Shown here piece by piece: positions 24,131-32,164 of a DNA stretch of 64,000 nucleotides (position 1 is the stretch's first letter; every line of letters begins with the position of its first letter). The translations under genes were made by a program, and so were the position numbers. The stretch is from Alphaproteobacteria bacterium (GTDB lineage Bacteria > Pseudomonadota > Alphaproteobacteria > Caulobacterales > Caulobacteraceae), in NCBI GenBank assembly GCA_025359785.1, contig JANYET010000053.1, positions 1 through 64,000 of the forward strand, read 5' to 3'. The notes under the pieces were generated by a model. That model saw only the letters and a program-made list of their open reading frames with translations. It made no database searches and was not told where the DNA came from.

Positions 24131-25324
24131 ATGGCCGATTTCGGTGGCTCCGATCTGGATGGCTTCCGCGCCGAGGCGCGTGAGTGGCTGGACGCCAATT
24201 TCCCCAAGTCGCTGGCGCATCAGCAGATGGCGATGATCCCCGGCGCCGAAGGCCTGTCAGCCGACGGCAAGCTGTGGAAGCAGCGCATGGCCGACAAGGG
24301 CTGGGGCGCCCCGACCTGGCCCACGGAATACGGCGGCGGCGGGCTTTCCGGGTCCCAGGCGCGGGTGCTGTTGCAGGAGATGGCGCGCGTCGGCGCGGAG
24401 AACCCGGTGGCCGGCATGGGCACCTCGATGTTCGGCCCGACGCTGCTGGAATACGGCACCGAAGCGCAGAAGAAGCGGCACATCCCGCCGATCGTTCGCG
24501 GCGAACTGCGCTGGTGCCAAGGCTATTCCGAACCGGGCGCGGGCTCGGACCTCGCGAGCCTGCAGACCAAGTGCGAGGACGCCGGAGATCACTGGAAAAT
24601 CAACGGCCAAAAGATCTGGACCTCGGGCGCGCAGTACGCCGACTGGTGCTTCTGTCTGGTGCGGACGGACACCTCGAAGAAGCACGAGGGAATCTCGTTC
24701 GTGCTGATCGACATGCATCAGCCGGGCGTGGAGACGCGGCCGATCAAGCTTATCGCCGGGACCTCGCCGTTCTGCGAGACCTTCTTCACCGATGCGCGGG
24801 CCGCGAAGGACGACATGGTCGGGCCGATGAACGGCGGCTGGACGATCGGCAAGCGCCTCTTGCAGCACGAGCGGTCGGGCCAGGGCGGCGGGCGGATGAT
24901 GGGCGGCGCCAACGTCGTCGACCTCGCCAAGAAATACGTCGGCCTGGACGACAAGGGCCGGATCGCCGACAGCGATCTGCGCACGCGCATCGCCCGCCAC
25001 ATGATGGACGCCAAGGCCCACGGCCTGACGATCCAGCGCGCGGCGGACGAGGCGAAGGGCAATCAGAACCCGTCGGCCACCACCTCGGTGATGAAGAACT
25101 CCGGCACCTGGATCGGCCAGGAGAAGGCTGAGCTGACGCTGGAGATCATGGGCAGCCAGGGCCTGGGCTGGGACGGCGAGGCCTATGCCCGCGAGGAGCG
25201 CGACGCGGTGCGCACCTGGCTCTCCGGCAAAGCCACGACGATCTTCGGCGGCAGTCAGGAAATCCAGTCGAACATCGTGTCGAAGCGGATTCTCGGGCTG
25301 CCGGACACGACGCAGAACGCATGA
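24131..25324 (+). CDS. Acyl-CoA dehydrogenase, array member 3
   Basis: 397-aa paralogue (MADFGGSDLDGFRAEAREW) with RWCQGYSEPGAGSDLASL in the middle. The C-terminal motif is TIFGGSQEIQSNIVSKRILG, so Phe replaces the Glu found in members 1 and 2. TTAGGGAGA at 24115-24123 is a good ribosome site. An 81-base gap separates it from member 2, while a palindromic repeat follows it. It may rely on a different active-site base or on a heteromeric partner. Confidence 0.9.
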   Translation: MADFGGSDLDGFRAEAREWLDANFPKSLAHQQMAMIPGAEGLSADGKLWKQRMADKGWGAPTWPTEYGGGGLSGSQARVLLQEMARVGAENPVAGMGTSMFGPTLLEYGTEAQKKRHIPPIVRGELRWCQGYSEPGAGSDLASLQTKCEDAGDHWKINGQKIWTSGAQYADWCFCLVRTDTSKKHEGISFVLIDMHQPGVETRPIKLIAGTSPFCETFFTDARAAKDDMVGPMNGGWTIGKRLLQHERSGQGGGRMMGGANVVDLAKKYVGLDDKGRIADSDLRTRIARHMMDAKAHGLTIQRAADEAKGNQNPSATTSVMKNSGTWIGQEKAELTLEIMGSQGLGWDGEAYAREERDAVRTWLSGKATTIFGGSQEIQSNIVSKRILGLPDTTQNA

Positions 25325-25335
25325 CCCATCGCATC

Positions 25336-25442
25336 CCGCTCATCCCCGCGAAGGCGGGGACCCATGCCGAGTTTGGTGATGGGGCGGCGTCGAGATGGAT
25401 TTCAGATTCAGCTTGGGTCCCCGCCTTCGCGGAGATGAGCGG
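25336..25442. repeat. Paired palindromic repeat between dehydrogenase genes 3 and 4
   Basis: Inverted copies at 25336-25367 and 25411-25442, each built on CCCCGCGAAGGCGGGG-type stems and sharing CCGCTCATCCC/GAGATGAGCGG ends with the element at 3224-3381. The right end (GCGGAG) provides the only Shine-Dalgarno-like sequence for dehydrogenase 4. Confidence 0.88.
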
Positions 25443-25450
25443 AGTTTAAG

Positions 25451-26677
25451 ATGGCCGACTTTGGCGCAACCGACCTCGACGCGTTCCGGGTGCAGACCCG
25501 CGATTGGCTGACGGCCAACTTTCCGGCGTCGCTGCGGCATGATGTGAGCGCCGTGGCGGAGACCGAGGCCGCCGGCGCCAAGCTCTCGGGCGACGCGGTG
25601 GCCTGGAAACAGCGGATGGGCGAAGCCGGCCTGGGCACGCCCACCTGGCCCAAGGCCTATGGCGGCGCGGGGCTCTCTCGCGCCGAGGCCCAGGTGCTGG
25701 CGGAGGAGATGGCGGCCATCGGCGCGCCCAATCCGATCGGCGGCATGGGGGTGATCATGTTCGGCCCGACGTTGCTGGAATACGGCGACGCGGATCAGCT
25801 GCGCCGCCACATCCCGCCGATCGTCAGGGGCGAACTGCGCTGGTGCCAGGGGTTCTCCGAACCGGGCGCCGGATCGGACCTGGCGAGCCTGCAGACTAAG
25901 GCGCTCGACATGGGCGACCACTGGCTGGTGAGCGGGTCGAAGATATGGACGAGCGGCGCGCACCTGGCCGACTGGTGTTTCTGTCTGGTCCGAACGGACA
26001 GCACGAAGAAGCACGAGGGCATCAGCTTCCTGTTGATCGACATGCGGAGCCCGGGCGTCGAGGCGCGGCCGATCCTGCTGATCAACGGCACGACCCCCTT
26101 CTGCGAGACGTTCTTCACCGACGTGAAGGTGCCGAAGGAAAACCTGATGGGGCCGCTGAACGGCGGCTGGACCATCGCCAAGCGGCTGTTGCAGCACGAG
26201 CGGCAGGGCATCAGCGGCGCCAACGCCGGGCCGGCGACGGGTCCGGGCATGGTTCCGGGACCGGCGCTGGAGGTGCTGGCGCGAGACTATGTGGGCGTCG
26301 ATGACGACGGGCTGCTGGCCGACCCGGACCTGCGCACGCGGTTGACGCGGCACCTGATGGAGGCCCGGGCCTTTCAGCTCACCGGCCAGCGGGCGGCCGC
26401 GGAGACCCGGTCCAATTCCGGGCCGAGCGCGGTGTCCTCGGTGCTCAAGAATGTGGGCAGCCAGGTGCGTCAGGAACGCGCCGAACTGGCCGTCGAAATC
26501 CTGGGCGCGCAGGGCCTGGGCTGGGACGGCGAGGCGTTCAGCGCCGATGAGGTCGCGACGATGCGGGCCATGCTGCGCAGCAAGTCCGGCACGATCGCCG
26601 GCGGGTCCCAGGAAATTCAGAACAACATCATCTCCAAACGTATCCTGGGTTTGCCGGAGGTGACGCAGGCGAGCTAG
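25451..26677 (+). CDS. Acyl-CoA dehydrogenase, array member 4
   Basis: 408-aa paralogue (MADFGATDLDAFRVQTRDW) with RWCQGFSEPGAGSDLASL and the end motif TIAGGSQEIQNNIISKRILG, where Ala occupies the Glu position of members 1-2. It has a slightly longer linker around NAGPATGPGMVPGPALE (about residue 260). Its start lies 9 bases after a palindromic repeat whose last bases form the ribosome site. Confidence 0.9.
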   Translation: MADFGATDLDAFRVQTRDWLTANFPASLRHDVSAVAETEAAGAKLSGDAVAWKQRMGEAGLGTPTWPKAYGGAGLSRAEAQVLAEEMAAIGAPNPIGGMGVIMFGPTLLEYGDADQLRRHIPPIVRGELRWCQGFSEPGAGSDLASLQTKALDMGDHWLVSGSKIWTSGAHLADWCFCLVRTDSTKKHEGISFLLIDMRSPGVEARPILLINGTTPFCETFFTDVKVPKENLMGPLNGGWTIAKRLLQHERQGISGANAGPATGPGMVPGPALEVLARDYVGVDDDGLLADPDLRTRLTRHLMEARAFQLTGQRAAAETRSNSGPSAVSSVLKNVGSQVRQERAELAVEILGAQGLGWDGEAFSADEVATMRAMLRSKSGTIAGGSQEIQNNIISKRILGLPEVTQAS

Positions 26678-26698
26678 GGTATCGGCGATAACCAACCC

Positions 26699-26807
26699 CC
26701 GCTCGTCCCCGCGTAGGCGGGGATCCATGCGGGATTTCAGCCAGGCTGGCGCGTCGGGGTTTTGATCCGGACTCGGCTTGGGTCCCCGCCTTCGCGGGGA
26801 TGAGCGG
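26699..26807. repeat. Paired palindromic repeat between dehydrogenase genes 4 and 5
   Basis: Inverted copies at 26699-26730 and 26776-26807, the same family as 25336-25442, with core CCCCGC..GCGGGG and the conserved GATGAGCGG end. It lies 22 bases after the stop of member 4 and 25 bases before the start of member 5. Confidence 0.88.
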
Positions 26808-26831
26808 ACATTTTATAGCGGAGCGGATTTG

Positions 26832-28040
26832 ATGGCGGATTTTGGCGGGACGGACCTGGAGACTTTCCGGACGTCGGCGCGCGAGTGGATCGCGGCGAAC
26901 TTTCCGGCGGCCCTGAAGGGCAAGCCGAACCCGATGGCGGGCGAGGAGCGTGGGGGCAAACCAAGCGCCGAGCAGGAGGCCTGGCGCAAGGCGATGGGCG
27001 ACAAGGGCTGGGGCGTGCCGACCTGGCCGGCGGCCTATGGCGGCGGCGGGCTCTCCGGCGGCGAGGCCCGCGTGATCCAGCAGGAGCTGAACCGCGCCGG
27101 GGCCTACAACCCGATCGGCGGCATGGGCGTGATGATGTTCGGCCCGACGCTGCTGGAATATGGCACCGAGGCGCAGAAGCAGGAGCACATCCCGCCGATC
27201 GTCCGCGGCGAGATCGCCTGGTGCCAGGGCTTCTCCGAACCCGGCGCAGGATCGGATCTGGCGAGCCTGTCCACCAAGGCCATCGACAAAGGCGACCACT
27301 TCGAAATTGACGGCAGTAAAATCTGGACGAGCGGCGCGCAATGGGCCGACTGGTGCTTCTGTCTGGTGCGCACCGACACCTCCAAGAAGCATGAGGGCAT
27401 CAGCTTCGTGCTGTTCACAATGCATCAGCCGGGCGTCGAGGTGCGGCCGATCCCGCTGATCGCCGGGTCTTCGCCGTTCTGCGAGACGTTCTTCACCTCG
27501 GCGCGGGCGGAGAAGAAGGACCTGGTCGGGCCGCTGAACGGCGGCTGGACCATCGCCAAGCGCCTGTTGCAGCATGAGCGCTCGGGCCTGACCGGGGCCG
27601 GCGGGGGCCTGGGCTCCGGCGGCAAGCCGCTGGAGCAGCTGGCCAAGGAGTATGTCGGCGTCGACGAAAAGGGCCGGATCGCCGACAGCGACCTGCGCAC
27701 CCGGCTGGTCAACAACGCCATCAACTGGCGCGCCTTCCAGCAGACCGCGGTGCGCGCGATGATGGAGGCCAAGGGCAACGCCGGGCCCTCCAGCGCCACC
27801 TCGATCATGAAGAACGCCGGCACTCAGCTGATCCAGGAGCGTCAGGAAATGACGCTGGAGATCATGGGCCACCAGGGCCTGGGCTGGGAGGGCGATGACT
27901 TCGCGCCGGAAGAACTGGCGGCCGTGCGCGGCTGGCTGTTCGGCAAGGCCTTCACGATCTTCGGCGGCTCCCAGGAGGTGCAGTCGAACATCGTCTCCAA
28001 GCGTATCCTGGGTCTGCCCGACCTGACGCAGAACCACTGA
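26832..28040 (+). CDS. Acyl-CoA dehydrogenase, array member 5
   Basis: 402-aa paralogue (MADFGGTDLETFRTSAREW) with AWCQGFSEPGAGSDLASL, a Gly-rich segment GAGGGLGSGGK near residue 260 and the end motif TIFGGSQEVQSNIVSKRILG. I use the ATG at 26832; an in-frame start at 26778 would read through the palindromic repeat (MGPRLRGDERT). TAGCGGAGCGG at 26815-26825 is the ribosome site. Confidence 0.9.
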   Translation: MADFGGTDLETFRTSAREWIAANFPAALKGKPNPMAGEERGGKPSAEQEAWRKAMGDKGWGVPTWPAAYGGGGLSGGEARVIQQELNRAGAYNPIGGMGVMMFGPTLLEYGTEAQKQEHIPPIVRGEIAWCQGFSEPGAGSDLASLSTKAIDKGDHFEIDGSKIWTSGAQWADWCFCLVRTDTSKKHEGISFVLFTMHQPGVEVRPIPLIAGSSPFCETFFTSARAEKKDLVGPLNGGWTIAKRLLQHERSGLTGAGGGLGSGGKPLEQLAKEYVGVDEKGRIADSDLRTRLVNNAINWRAFQQTAVRAMMEAKGNAGPSSATSIMKNAGTQLIQERQEMTLEIMGHQGLGWEGDDFAPEELAAVRGWLFGKAFTIFGGSQEVQSNIVSKRILGLPDLTQNH

Positions 28041-28068
28041 ACCATGACCCTTCACCCGCCTTCCTGAT

Positions 28069-28170
28069 CGTCATGGCCGGTCTTGTACCGGCCATCCAGA
28101 CACGCCGCCGTCCGGGGTTTGCCCGTGGCGCCGGCGCTTCTGGATCCCGGGGACAAGCCCGAGGATGACG
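28069..28170. repeat. Paired palindromic repeat between dehydrogenase genes 5 and 6
   Basis: A different, looser repeat: left arm beginning CGTCATGGCCGG with GGCCGG/CCGGCC hairpin (28069-28105), right arm TGGATCCCGGGG..GAGGATGACG (28141-28170). This CGTCATnnCCGG...GGATGACG pattern is a common alphaproteobacterial intergenic repeat. Confidence 0.7.
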
Positions 28171-28218
28171 AGCGGGAGGCAATAAGAACAACACTGAGAT
28201 TTTGAGAGGAAAACCAAG

Positions 28219-29307
28219 ATGGCCGTTCTGAGCGAAGAACAGAGCATGCTGCGCGACGCAGCCAAGAGCTGGGTGCAGGAAAAGAGCCCCGTCACCGCTT
28301 TCCGCAAGATGCGCGATAGCGGCGCGGAGCTGGGCTATGACGTCGCGGCCTGGAACGAGATGGCCGAGATGGGCTGGGCGGGCGTGATCATCCCCGAGGA
28401 ATATGGCGGCTCGAATTTCGGCTACCTGAGCCTGGGCCTGGTCCTGGAAGAGCTCGGCCGCACGCTGACGGCCTCCCCGCTCCTGTCGTCGGGTCTGGCG
28501 GCGGCATCCGCCCTGATCCTGGGCGGATCGGACGCGCAGAAGTCGGAATGGCTGCCGAAGATCGCCGAAGGCACCGCGGTCGGCGCGCTGGCCATCGACG
28601 AGGGCGCCCACCACGCGCCGGACAAGGTCGCCACGGTGTTCAAGGACGGCAAGATCACCGGCAAGAAGACCTTCGTGCTGGAAGGCATGGCGGCCGGGAT
28701 CATCATCGTCTCCGGCAAAGGTCCGGACGGCGTCGGCCTCTATCTGGTCAAGGGCGATGACGCGGGCGTCAAGCGCACCCGCCTGTCGCTGGCCGACAGC
28801 CGCGGCGCCGCCAACATCGAATTCAACGGCGCGGCTGCCGAGCCGCTGTCGGGCGGCGCGGACCTGATCGACAAGGTCCTCGACCGCGCCCGGGCCGGCG
28901 TCGCCGCCGAGATGCTGGGCTCCGCGATCCAGGCCTTCGAGACCACGCTCGACTACCTCAAGGTCCGCGTGCAGTTCGGCCAGGTGATCGGCTCCTTCCA
29001 GGCCCTGCAGCACCGCGCGGCCAAGATGTTCACCGACCTGGAACTGTCGCGCTCGGCGGTGGAAGCAGCACTTGCCGCCATCGACGCCGACAGCCCCGAC
29101 GTGCCGGAACTGGTCAGCCTGGCCAAGGCCAAGATGGGCGACACCTTCCACCTGGTGTCGAACGAAATGGTCCAGATGCACGGCGGCATCGGCATGACCG
29201 ACGCCCACGACGCGGGCTTCTATCTGAAGCGCGCCCGGGCGGCGGAAGCGGCGTTCGGGAACCAGGCGTTCCACCGGGATCGCTACGCGCGCATCCAGGG
29301 GTACTAG
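28219..29307 (+). CDS. Short acyl-CoA dehydrogenase, probable partner subunit
   Basis: 362-aa acyl-CoA dehydrogenase of a different sub-class from the five upstream genes: shorter, beginning MAVLSEEQSMLRDAAKSW, with IPEEYGGSNFGYLSL, RVQFGQVIGSFQALQHRAA and the C-terminal QMHGGIGMTDAHDAGFYLKRA. In related heteromeric actinobacterial dehydrogenases a long and a short subunit pair up, one supplying FAD and the other the base, and one long-short gene order is usual. Here one short gene follows five long ones. GAGAGGAAAA precedes the start; a strong terminator follows the stop. Confidence 0.88.
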   Translation: MAVLSEEQSMLRDAAKSWVQEKSPVTAFRKMRDSGAELGYDVAAWNEMAEMGWAGVIIPEEYGGSNFGYLSLGLVLEELGRTLTASPLLSSGLAAASALILGGSDAQKSEWLPKIAEGTAVGALAIDEGAHHAPDKVATVFKDGKITGKKTFVLEGMAAGIIIVSGKGPDGVGLYLVKGDDAGVKRTRLSLADSRGAANIEFNGAAAEPLSGGADLIDKVLDRARAGVAAEMLGSAIQAFETTLDYLKVRVQFGQVIGSFQALQHRAAKMFTDLELSRSAVEAALAAIDADSPDVPELVSLAKAKMGDTFHLVSNEMVQMHGGIGMTDAHDAGFYLKRARAAEAAFGNQAFHRDRYARIQGY

Positions 29308-29367
29308 GGCGCTGACGCTTCGAGCCGCGCGGGCGCGGCTCGGGGGTTGGTTGTGAGATTGGGGAAG

Positions 29368-29398
29368 CCCCGCCGGCGGTGACGTTGGCGGGGTTTTT
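29368..29398 (+). terminator. Rho-independent terminator of the dehydrogenase array
   Basis: Stem CCCCGCC/GGCGGGG (29368-29374 with 29387-29393), 12-base loop, then TTTTT. It lies 60 bases after the last dehydrogenase stop. A second GC-rich hairpin (GAGCCGCG/CGCGGCTC) precedes it at about 29319-29339. Confidence 0.85.
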
Positions 29399-29500
29399 CT
29401 ATGCTGCCACTTTTCGCGCTTCTGCGAGGTCTTGCAGATCGCCCCACCAAGGTAGGACCTCGGCGATCCGATCACCGAACGGATAAGCGCGCTCGAGTGT

Positions 29501-29550
29501 GCCCCTCATCCGTCGGCTTCGCCGCCACCTTCTCCCGCGAGGGGAGAAGG
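29501..29550. repeat. Interspersed repeat (CCCTCATCCG...CTTCTCCCGCGAGGGGAGAAG)
   Basis: Single arm of a second repeat family, ending in the CTTCTCCC/GGGGAGAAG-type hairpin. Other copies lie at 31981-32036, 32083-32133 and 32723-32774, so this family marks the borders of the accessory island. Confidence 0.8.
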
Positions 29551-29595
29551 GTGTTCTTATTTTGTTCTTTTGATCAAGTGCGCTATTCTGCGCCG

Positions 29596-30249
29596 ATGCC
29601 CTCCCCTGCCCGCACCTGGCCGATCCCGCCGATGGACCACGAGGCAGGGTTCAAGGACACCGCCTTCACCTGGGCGATGGGGGCGCTGATCCTGCAGCGG
29701 ATGGCGGATCGGGAGACGATGAAGGCGATCACCGCCGCCCCCCGGATGCCGGCCTATTGCACCGTGTTCCAATGGGTGAAAGTCGTGCCGGAGTTCGGCG
29801 AGGCTTACCGGGAGATGCGGGCGGCGCTGGCGGCGACGGCGCGCCAGGAGCGCGACAGCCTGCGGGCGCTGAGGCGCCGGACGCGGGCGTGGGTGAGCGG
29901 CCGCAAGGGCTGCTACACGCCTGAGCTGGCCGAGGCTGTGTGCGACAAGATCCGCTGGGGCGCCGCGATGAGCGAGGTGGTGGGCCTGCCCGGGATGCCG
30001 TCGTCCAAGGTGCTCTACAGCTGGCTGGCGCGGCGGCCGGATTTCCGGGCGATGTTCATGGCGGCCTGCGGCTGGCGCGATGGCTGGCTGAAATTCCAGG
30101 CGGAGCTCGCCGTCGATGCGTGCCTGGAGTTCGGCCTGGCGCACGCCAAAGCCAGGGTGGCGGCGCTGGAGGCCCGGGCCGGGCGCTTGACGCCGAAGGT
30201 CTATCGGGCGGGTTCGGAGCCAGATCAAACGCTCCGCCGGGAGGCCTGA
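29596..30249 (+). CDS. Phage terminase small subunit-like protein
   Basis: 217-aa protein with two stretches like the Sf6-type terminase small subunit family: an N-terminal helical region (MPAYCTVFQWVKVVPEFGEAY) and a C-terminal copy (MPSSKVLYSWLARRPDFRAMF) followed by helices and RLTPKVYR. Terminase small subunits bind DNA and hand it to the packaging motor, but no large subunit, portal or capsid gene is near, so this is an orphan, perhaps a domesticated DNA-binding protein. I start at the ATG at 29596; codons before it lie in a repeat. A shortened relative lies at 32776-33063. Confidence 0.65.
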   Translation: MPSPARTWPIPPMDHEAGFKDTAFTWAMGALILQRMADRETMKAITAAPRMPAYCTVFQWVKVVPEFGEAYREMRAALAATARQERDSLRALRRRTRAWVSGRKGCYTPELAEAVCDKIRWGAAMSEVVGLPGMPSSKVLYSWLARRPDFRAMFMAACGWRDGWLKFQAELAVDACLEFGLAHAKARVAALEARAGRLTPKVYRAGSEPDQTLRREA

Positions 30250-30260
30250 CGCCTTCGCGG

Positions 30261-30431
30261 CCCCGCCCTACTTCTTCGGCGCCTCGTACGGCTTCTCCAA
30301 GACCGAGTCCTGGGAGGTCACGATCTGCCATTTGCCGGCGCGCAGGAGCCAGGTGTCGGTCCAGATGAGGCTGCGGCGGGAGCCGTCCTTCTTCGTGGCG
30401 GTCTCGCCGCCCTGGGCGATGGCGACGTTGG
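30261..30431 (-). pseudogene. Truncated 3' copy of the SnoaL/DUF4440-like gene
   Basis: 171 bases aligned without gaps to 32158-32328, the 3' end of the intact gene at 32165-32659. It retains the C-terminal coding frame (SRRSLIWTDTWLLRAGKWQI and the end KPYEAPKK) and the stop codon, with only scattered substitutions. Homology stops abruptly at 30431, where unrelated lower-GC sequence begins, and no start codon is present. A non-functional relic of a duplication. Confidence 0.9.
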
Positions 30432-30705
30432 CGGGTTACGGTGACACTGTATGAAATAGCGTGACGGCATCCTCGCACGCAAAGCTCGATCTGGACGTAG
30501 GGGCCGACCGGGAGCTGGCGGCGAGGACGAACTAGGGACCATACCATTTTTGACTGCGGCCTTTGGACTGGACTGCAGTCGGGCGGGAATCGTCCCAGAG
30601 CCGTGTGCAAAAGTCGTGAGTGTTCCTACTTGAGTGTGTGGAGAATTTGCTATTCGCCAATAGGTTGATAGCGTCGCCGTGGGATATTCCCGGGGGCTAC
30701 CAAAA

Positions 30706-31101
30706 ATGATCCGCAAACTTGTCGCCGTTTCGACGGCGCTTTCTCTTGCTGCGTGCGCGACAGCGCCGGACAAAATCGGCGCGACATACGTCTCATCTAT
30801 CCAATACTCGGGCTATGACTGCGATCAGATCCGAATGGAAATGGTCCACCTGTCCTCCAAGGTCGCAGAAGTGTCGGGAGCGCAGAAGCACCAAGCCACC
30901 AATGACGCCGTCGCCATGGGCGTGGGCCTGGTCCTGTTCTGGCCCGCCCTGTTCTTCCTGGCCGGCGGCAATGACCGGAAGGCCGAACTCGGCAATCTGA
31001 AGGGCCAATACGACGCTCTGACGGAAGCCGCGATTCAGAAGAAATGTCCGGTGGCCGACGAGCTGAAGACTGCTCAGGACGCGGCTAAGACCAAGCGCTA
31101 A
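30706..31101 (+). CDS. Putative lipoprotein of unknown function
   Basis: 131-aa protein with a lipoprotein signal (MIRKLVAVSTALSLAAC, lipobox LAAC), then a helix-forming region (YDCDQIRMEMVHLSSKVAEVSG), a hydrophobic hairpin AMGVGLVLFWPALFFLAGG and a charged tail with two more cysteine-containing stretches. I do not recognise a named family. Base composition is visibly less GC-rich than neighbours, and it sits between a truncated pseudogene and a toxin-antitoxin pair, so it was probably acquired. Confidence 0.72.
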   Translation: MIRKLVAVSTALSLAACATAPDKIGATYVSSIQYSGYDCDQIRMEMVHLSSKVAEVSGAQKHQATNDAVAMGVGLVLFWPALFFLAGGNDRKAELGNLKGQYDALTEAAIQKKCPVADELKTAQDAAKTKR

Positions 31102-31276
31102 CCGGCGCAATCCCCGGGGTCAGAGCACACGCCCTACTCCGGGGTTCACGGGGCGGGGTGGCTCAAGGCGACGGCATCACTCGGGACAAGATGTACCATT
31201 GTTCGGGGCCTTGGGACCGAGGGGTGCGGTCAGGCCGCAACCCATCGAAGTCGTGCGCTGCCGAAGATCGTCTCCC

Positions 31277-31310
31277 GTCAATTGACAGGCGACACTTGAA
31301 AGCGTAGTCT
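31277..31310 (+). promoter_or_regulatory. higBA promoter with palindromic operator; probably leaderless
   Basis: TTGACA (31282-31287), 17 bases, TAGTCT (31305-31310), placing the transcription start at or next to the higB ATG at 31316, which has no Shine-Dalgarno. A perfect palindrome GTCAATTGAC (31277-31286) overlaps the -35 box, a natural HigA or HigBA repressor site. The operator role is inferred from the position. Confidence 0.6.
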
Positions 31311-31315
31311 CTCGC

Positions 31316-31603
31316 ATGGATATCGGGAGCTTCGCCCACAAAGGTCTCAGACGGCTTTTCGAGGACGATGACGCCGCGAAGGTGGATGCGGCTTCGGTCG
31401 CCAAACTGCGGATCATGCTGGCCTTCCTGCAGGACATGGCCGGGGTCGAGGAGTTGCAGGCGCCGCCGAAATGGGGCGCTCATCAGCTCACGGGCGGCCG
31501 GCGGGGTGTCTGGAGCCTGTTTGTCACCCGGAACTGGCGGCTGACATTCCGCGTCGATGACGACGGCGTCCTGCAGGACATCGATTTCGAGGACTATCAT
31601 TAG
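31316..31603 (+). CDS. higB: Type II toxin HigB (RelE/ParE superfamily)
   Basis: 95-aa ribosome-dependent mRNA interferase of the HigB type. It shows the typical opening FAHKGLRRLFED, a middle helix KLRIMLAFLQD and the core GRRGVWSLFVTRNWRLTFRV, ending DFEDYH. It precedes its antitoxin gene by 12 bases, the toxin-first order typical of higBA. The start has no ribosome site and matches a leaderless transcript. A stability or stress module within the accessory island. Confidence 0.9.
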   Translation: MDIGSFAHKGLRRLFEDDDAAKVDAASVAKLRIMLAFLQDMAGVEELQAPPKWGAHQLTGGRRGVWSLFVTRNWRLTFRVDDDGVLQDIDFEDYH

Positions 31604-31615
31604 GAGGCTATGGTC

Positions 31616-31963
31616 ATGCGCATGAAGGCGCCGCCCCACCCCGGGGCGTTCGTGAAGTCCGAGATCATTGAGGCGCACGGGCTGAGCGTCACCGCCGGCG
31701 CCAAGGCCCTGGGCGTTTCGCGTCAGGCGTTGTCGGAGCTGCTGAACGGCCACACGGCGATTTCGTCGGATATGGCCGTGCGCCTGGAAAAAGCGTTCGG
31801 GGTCAGCATGGACACCCTGCTGCGGATGCAGGCCAGCTATGAGATCGCCCAGGCCCGGGCGCGGGCTCACCTGATCGACGTCAAACGGTGCATGGCGGCA
31901 AGTGAGCCGGCCTTCGCCGCGGTCTGGGACAATCCGGAAGACGCCGTCTACGACGCCGAATGA
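31616..31963 (+). CDS. higA: Antitoxin HigA (XRE-family HTH)
   Basis: 115-aa antitoxin with a central helix-turn-helix (TAGAKALGVSRQALSELLNG) that both binds HigB and represses the operon. It starts MRMKAPPHPGAFV. The ATG at 31616 is preferred over 31610, since the AGGAGG at 31602-31607, which overlaps the higB stop codon, is 8 bases away instead of 2. The length exceeds the usual 90-100 aa because of a C-terminal extension (MAASEPAFAAVWDN). Likely represses from the palindrome ahead of higB. Confidence 0.9.
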   Translation: MRMKAPPHPGAFVKSEIIEAHGLSVTAGAKALGVSRQALSELLNGHTAISSDMAVRLEKAFGVSMDTLLRMQASYEIAQARARAHLIDVKRCMAASEPAFAAVWDNPEDAVYDAE

Positions 31964-31980
31964 GGCGCCGGACGTCGTAG

Positions 31981-32133
31981 GTCCTTCTCCCCCTTGCGGG
32001 AGAAGACCATCCCTGCGGAGCAGGTCGGATGAGGGGTTGGAAGGCGCGATTTGACGCGGCGGAGGGTGAGGATGCCGAGTGTGCCCCTCATCCGTCGGCT
32101 TCGCCGCCATCTTCTCCCGCAAGGGGAGAAGGA
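31981..32133. repeat. Inverted pair of the CTTCTCCC...GGGAGAAG repeat family
   Basis: Left arm 31981-32036 (GTCCTTCTCC to GGATGAGGGG) and right arm 32083-32133 (CCCCTCATCC to GGGGAGAAGG) in opposite orientation, following higA and ahead of the DUF4440-like gene. Same family as 29501-29550 and 32723-32774. Confidence 0.85.
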
Positions 32134-32164
32134 CCGGGGTTGATGGGTTGCTTGCCCCCCCGCC

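Noticed and set aside
26778..26831. Upstream start for dehydrogenase member 5
   Set aside because: The 18 extra codons come from the palindromic repeat; members share the MADFG start at 26832.
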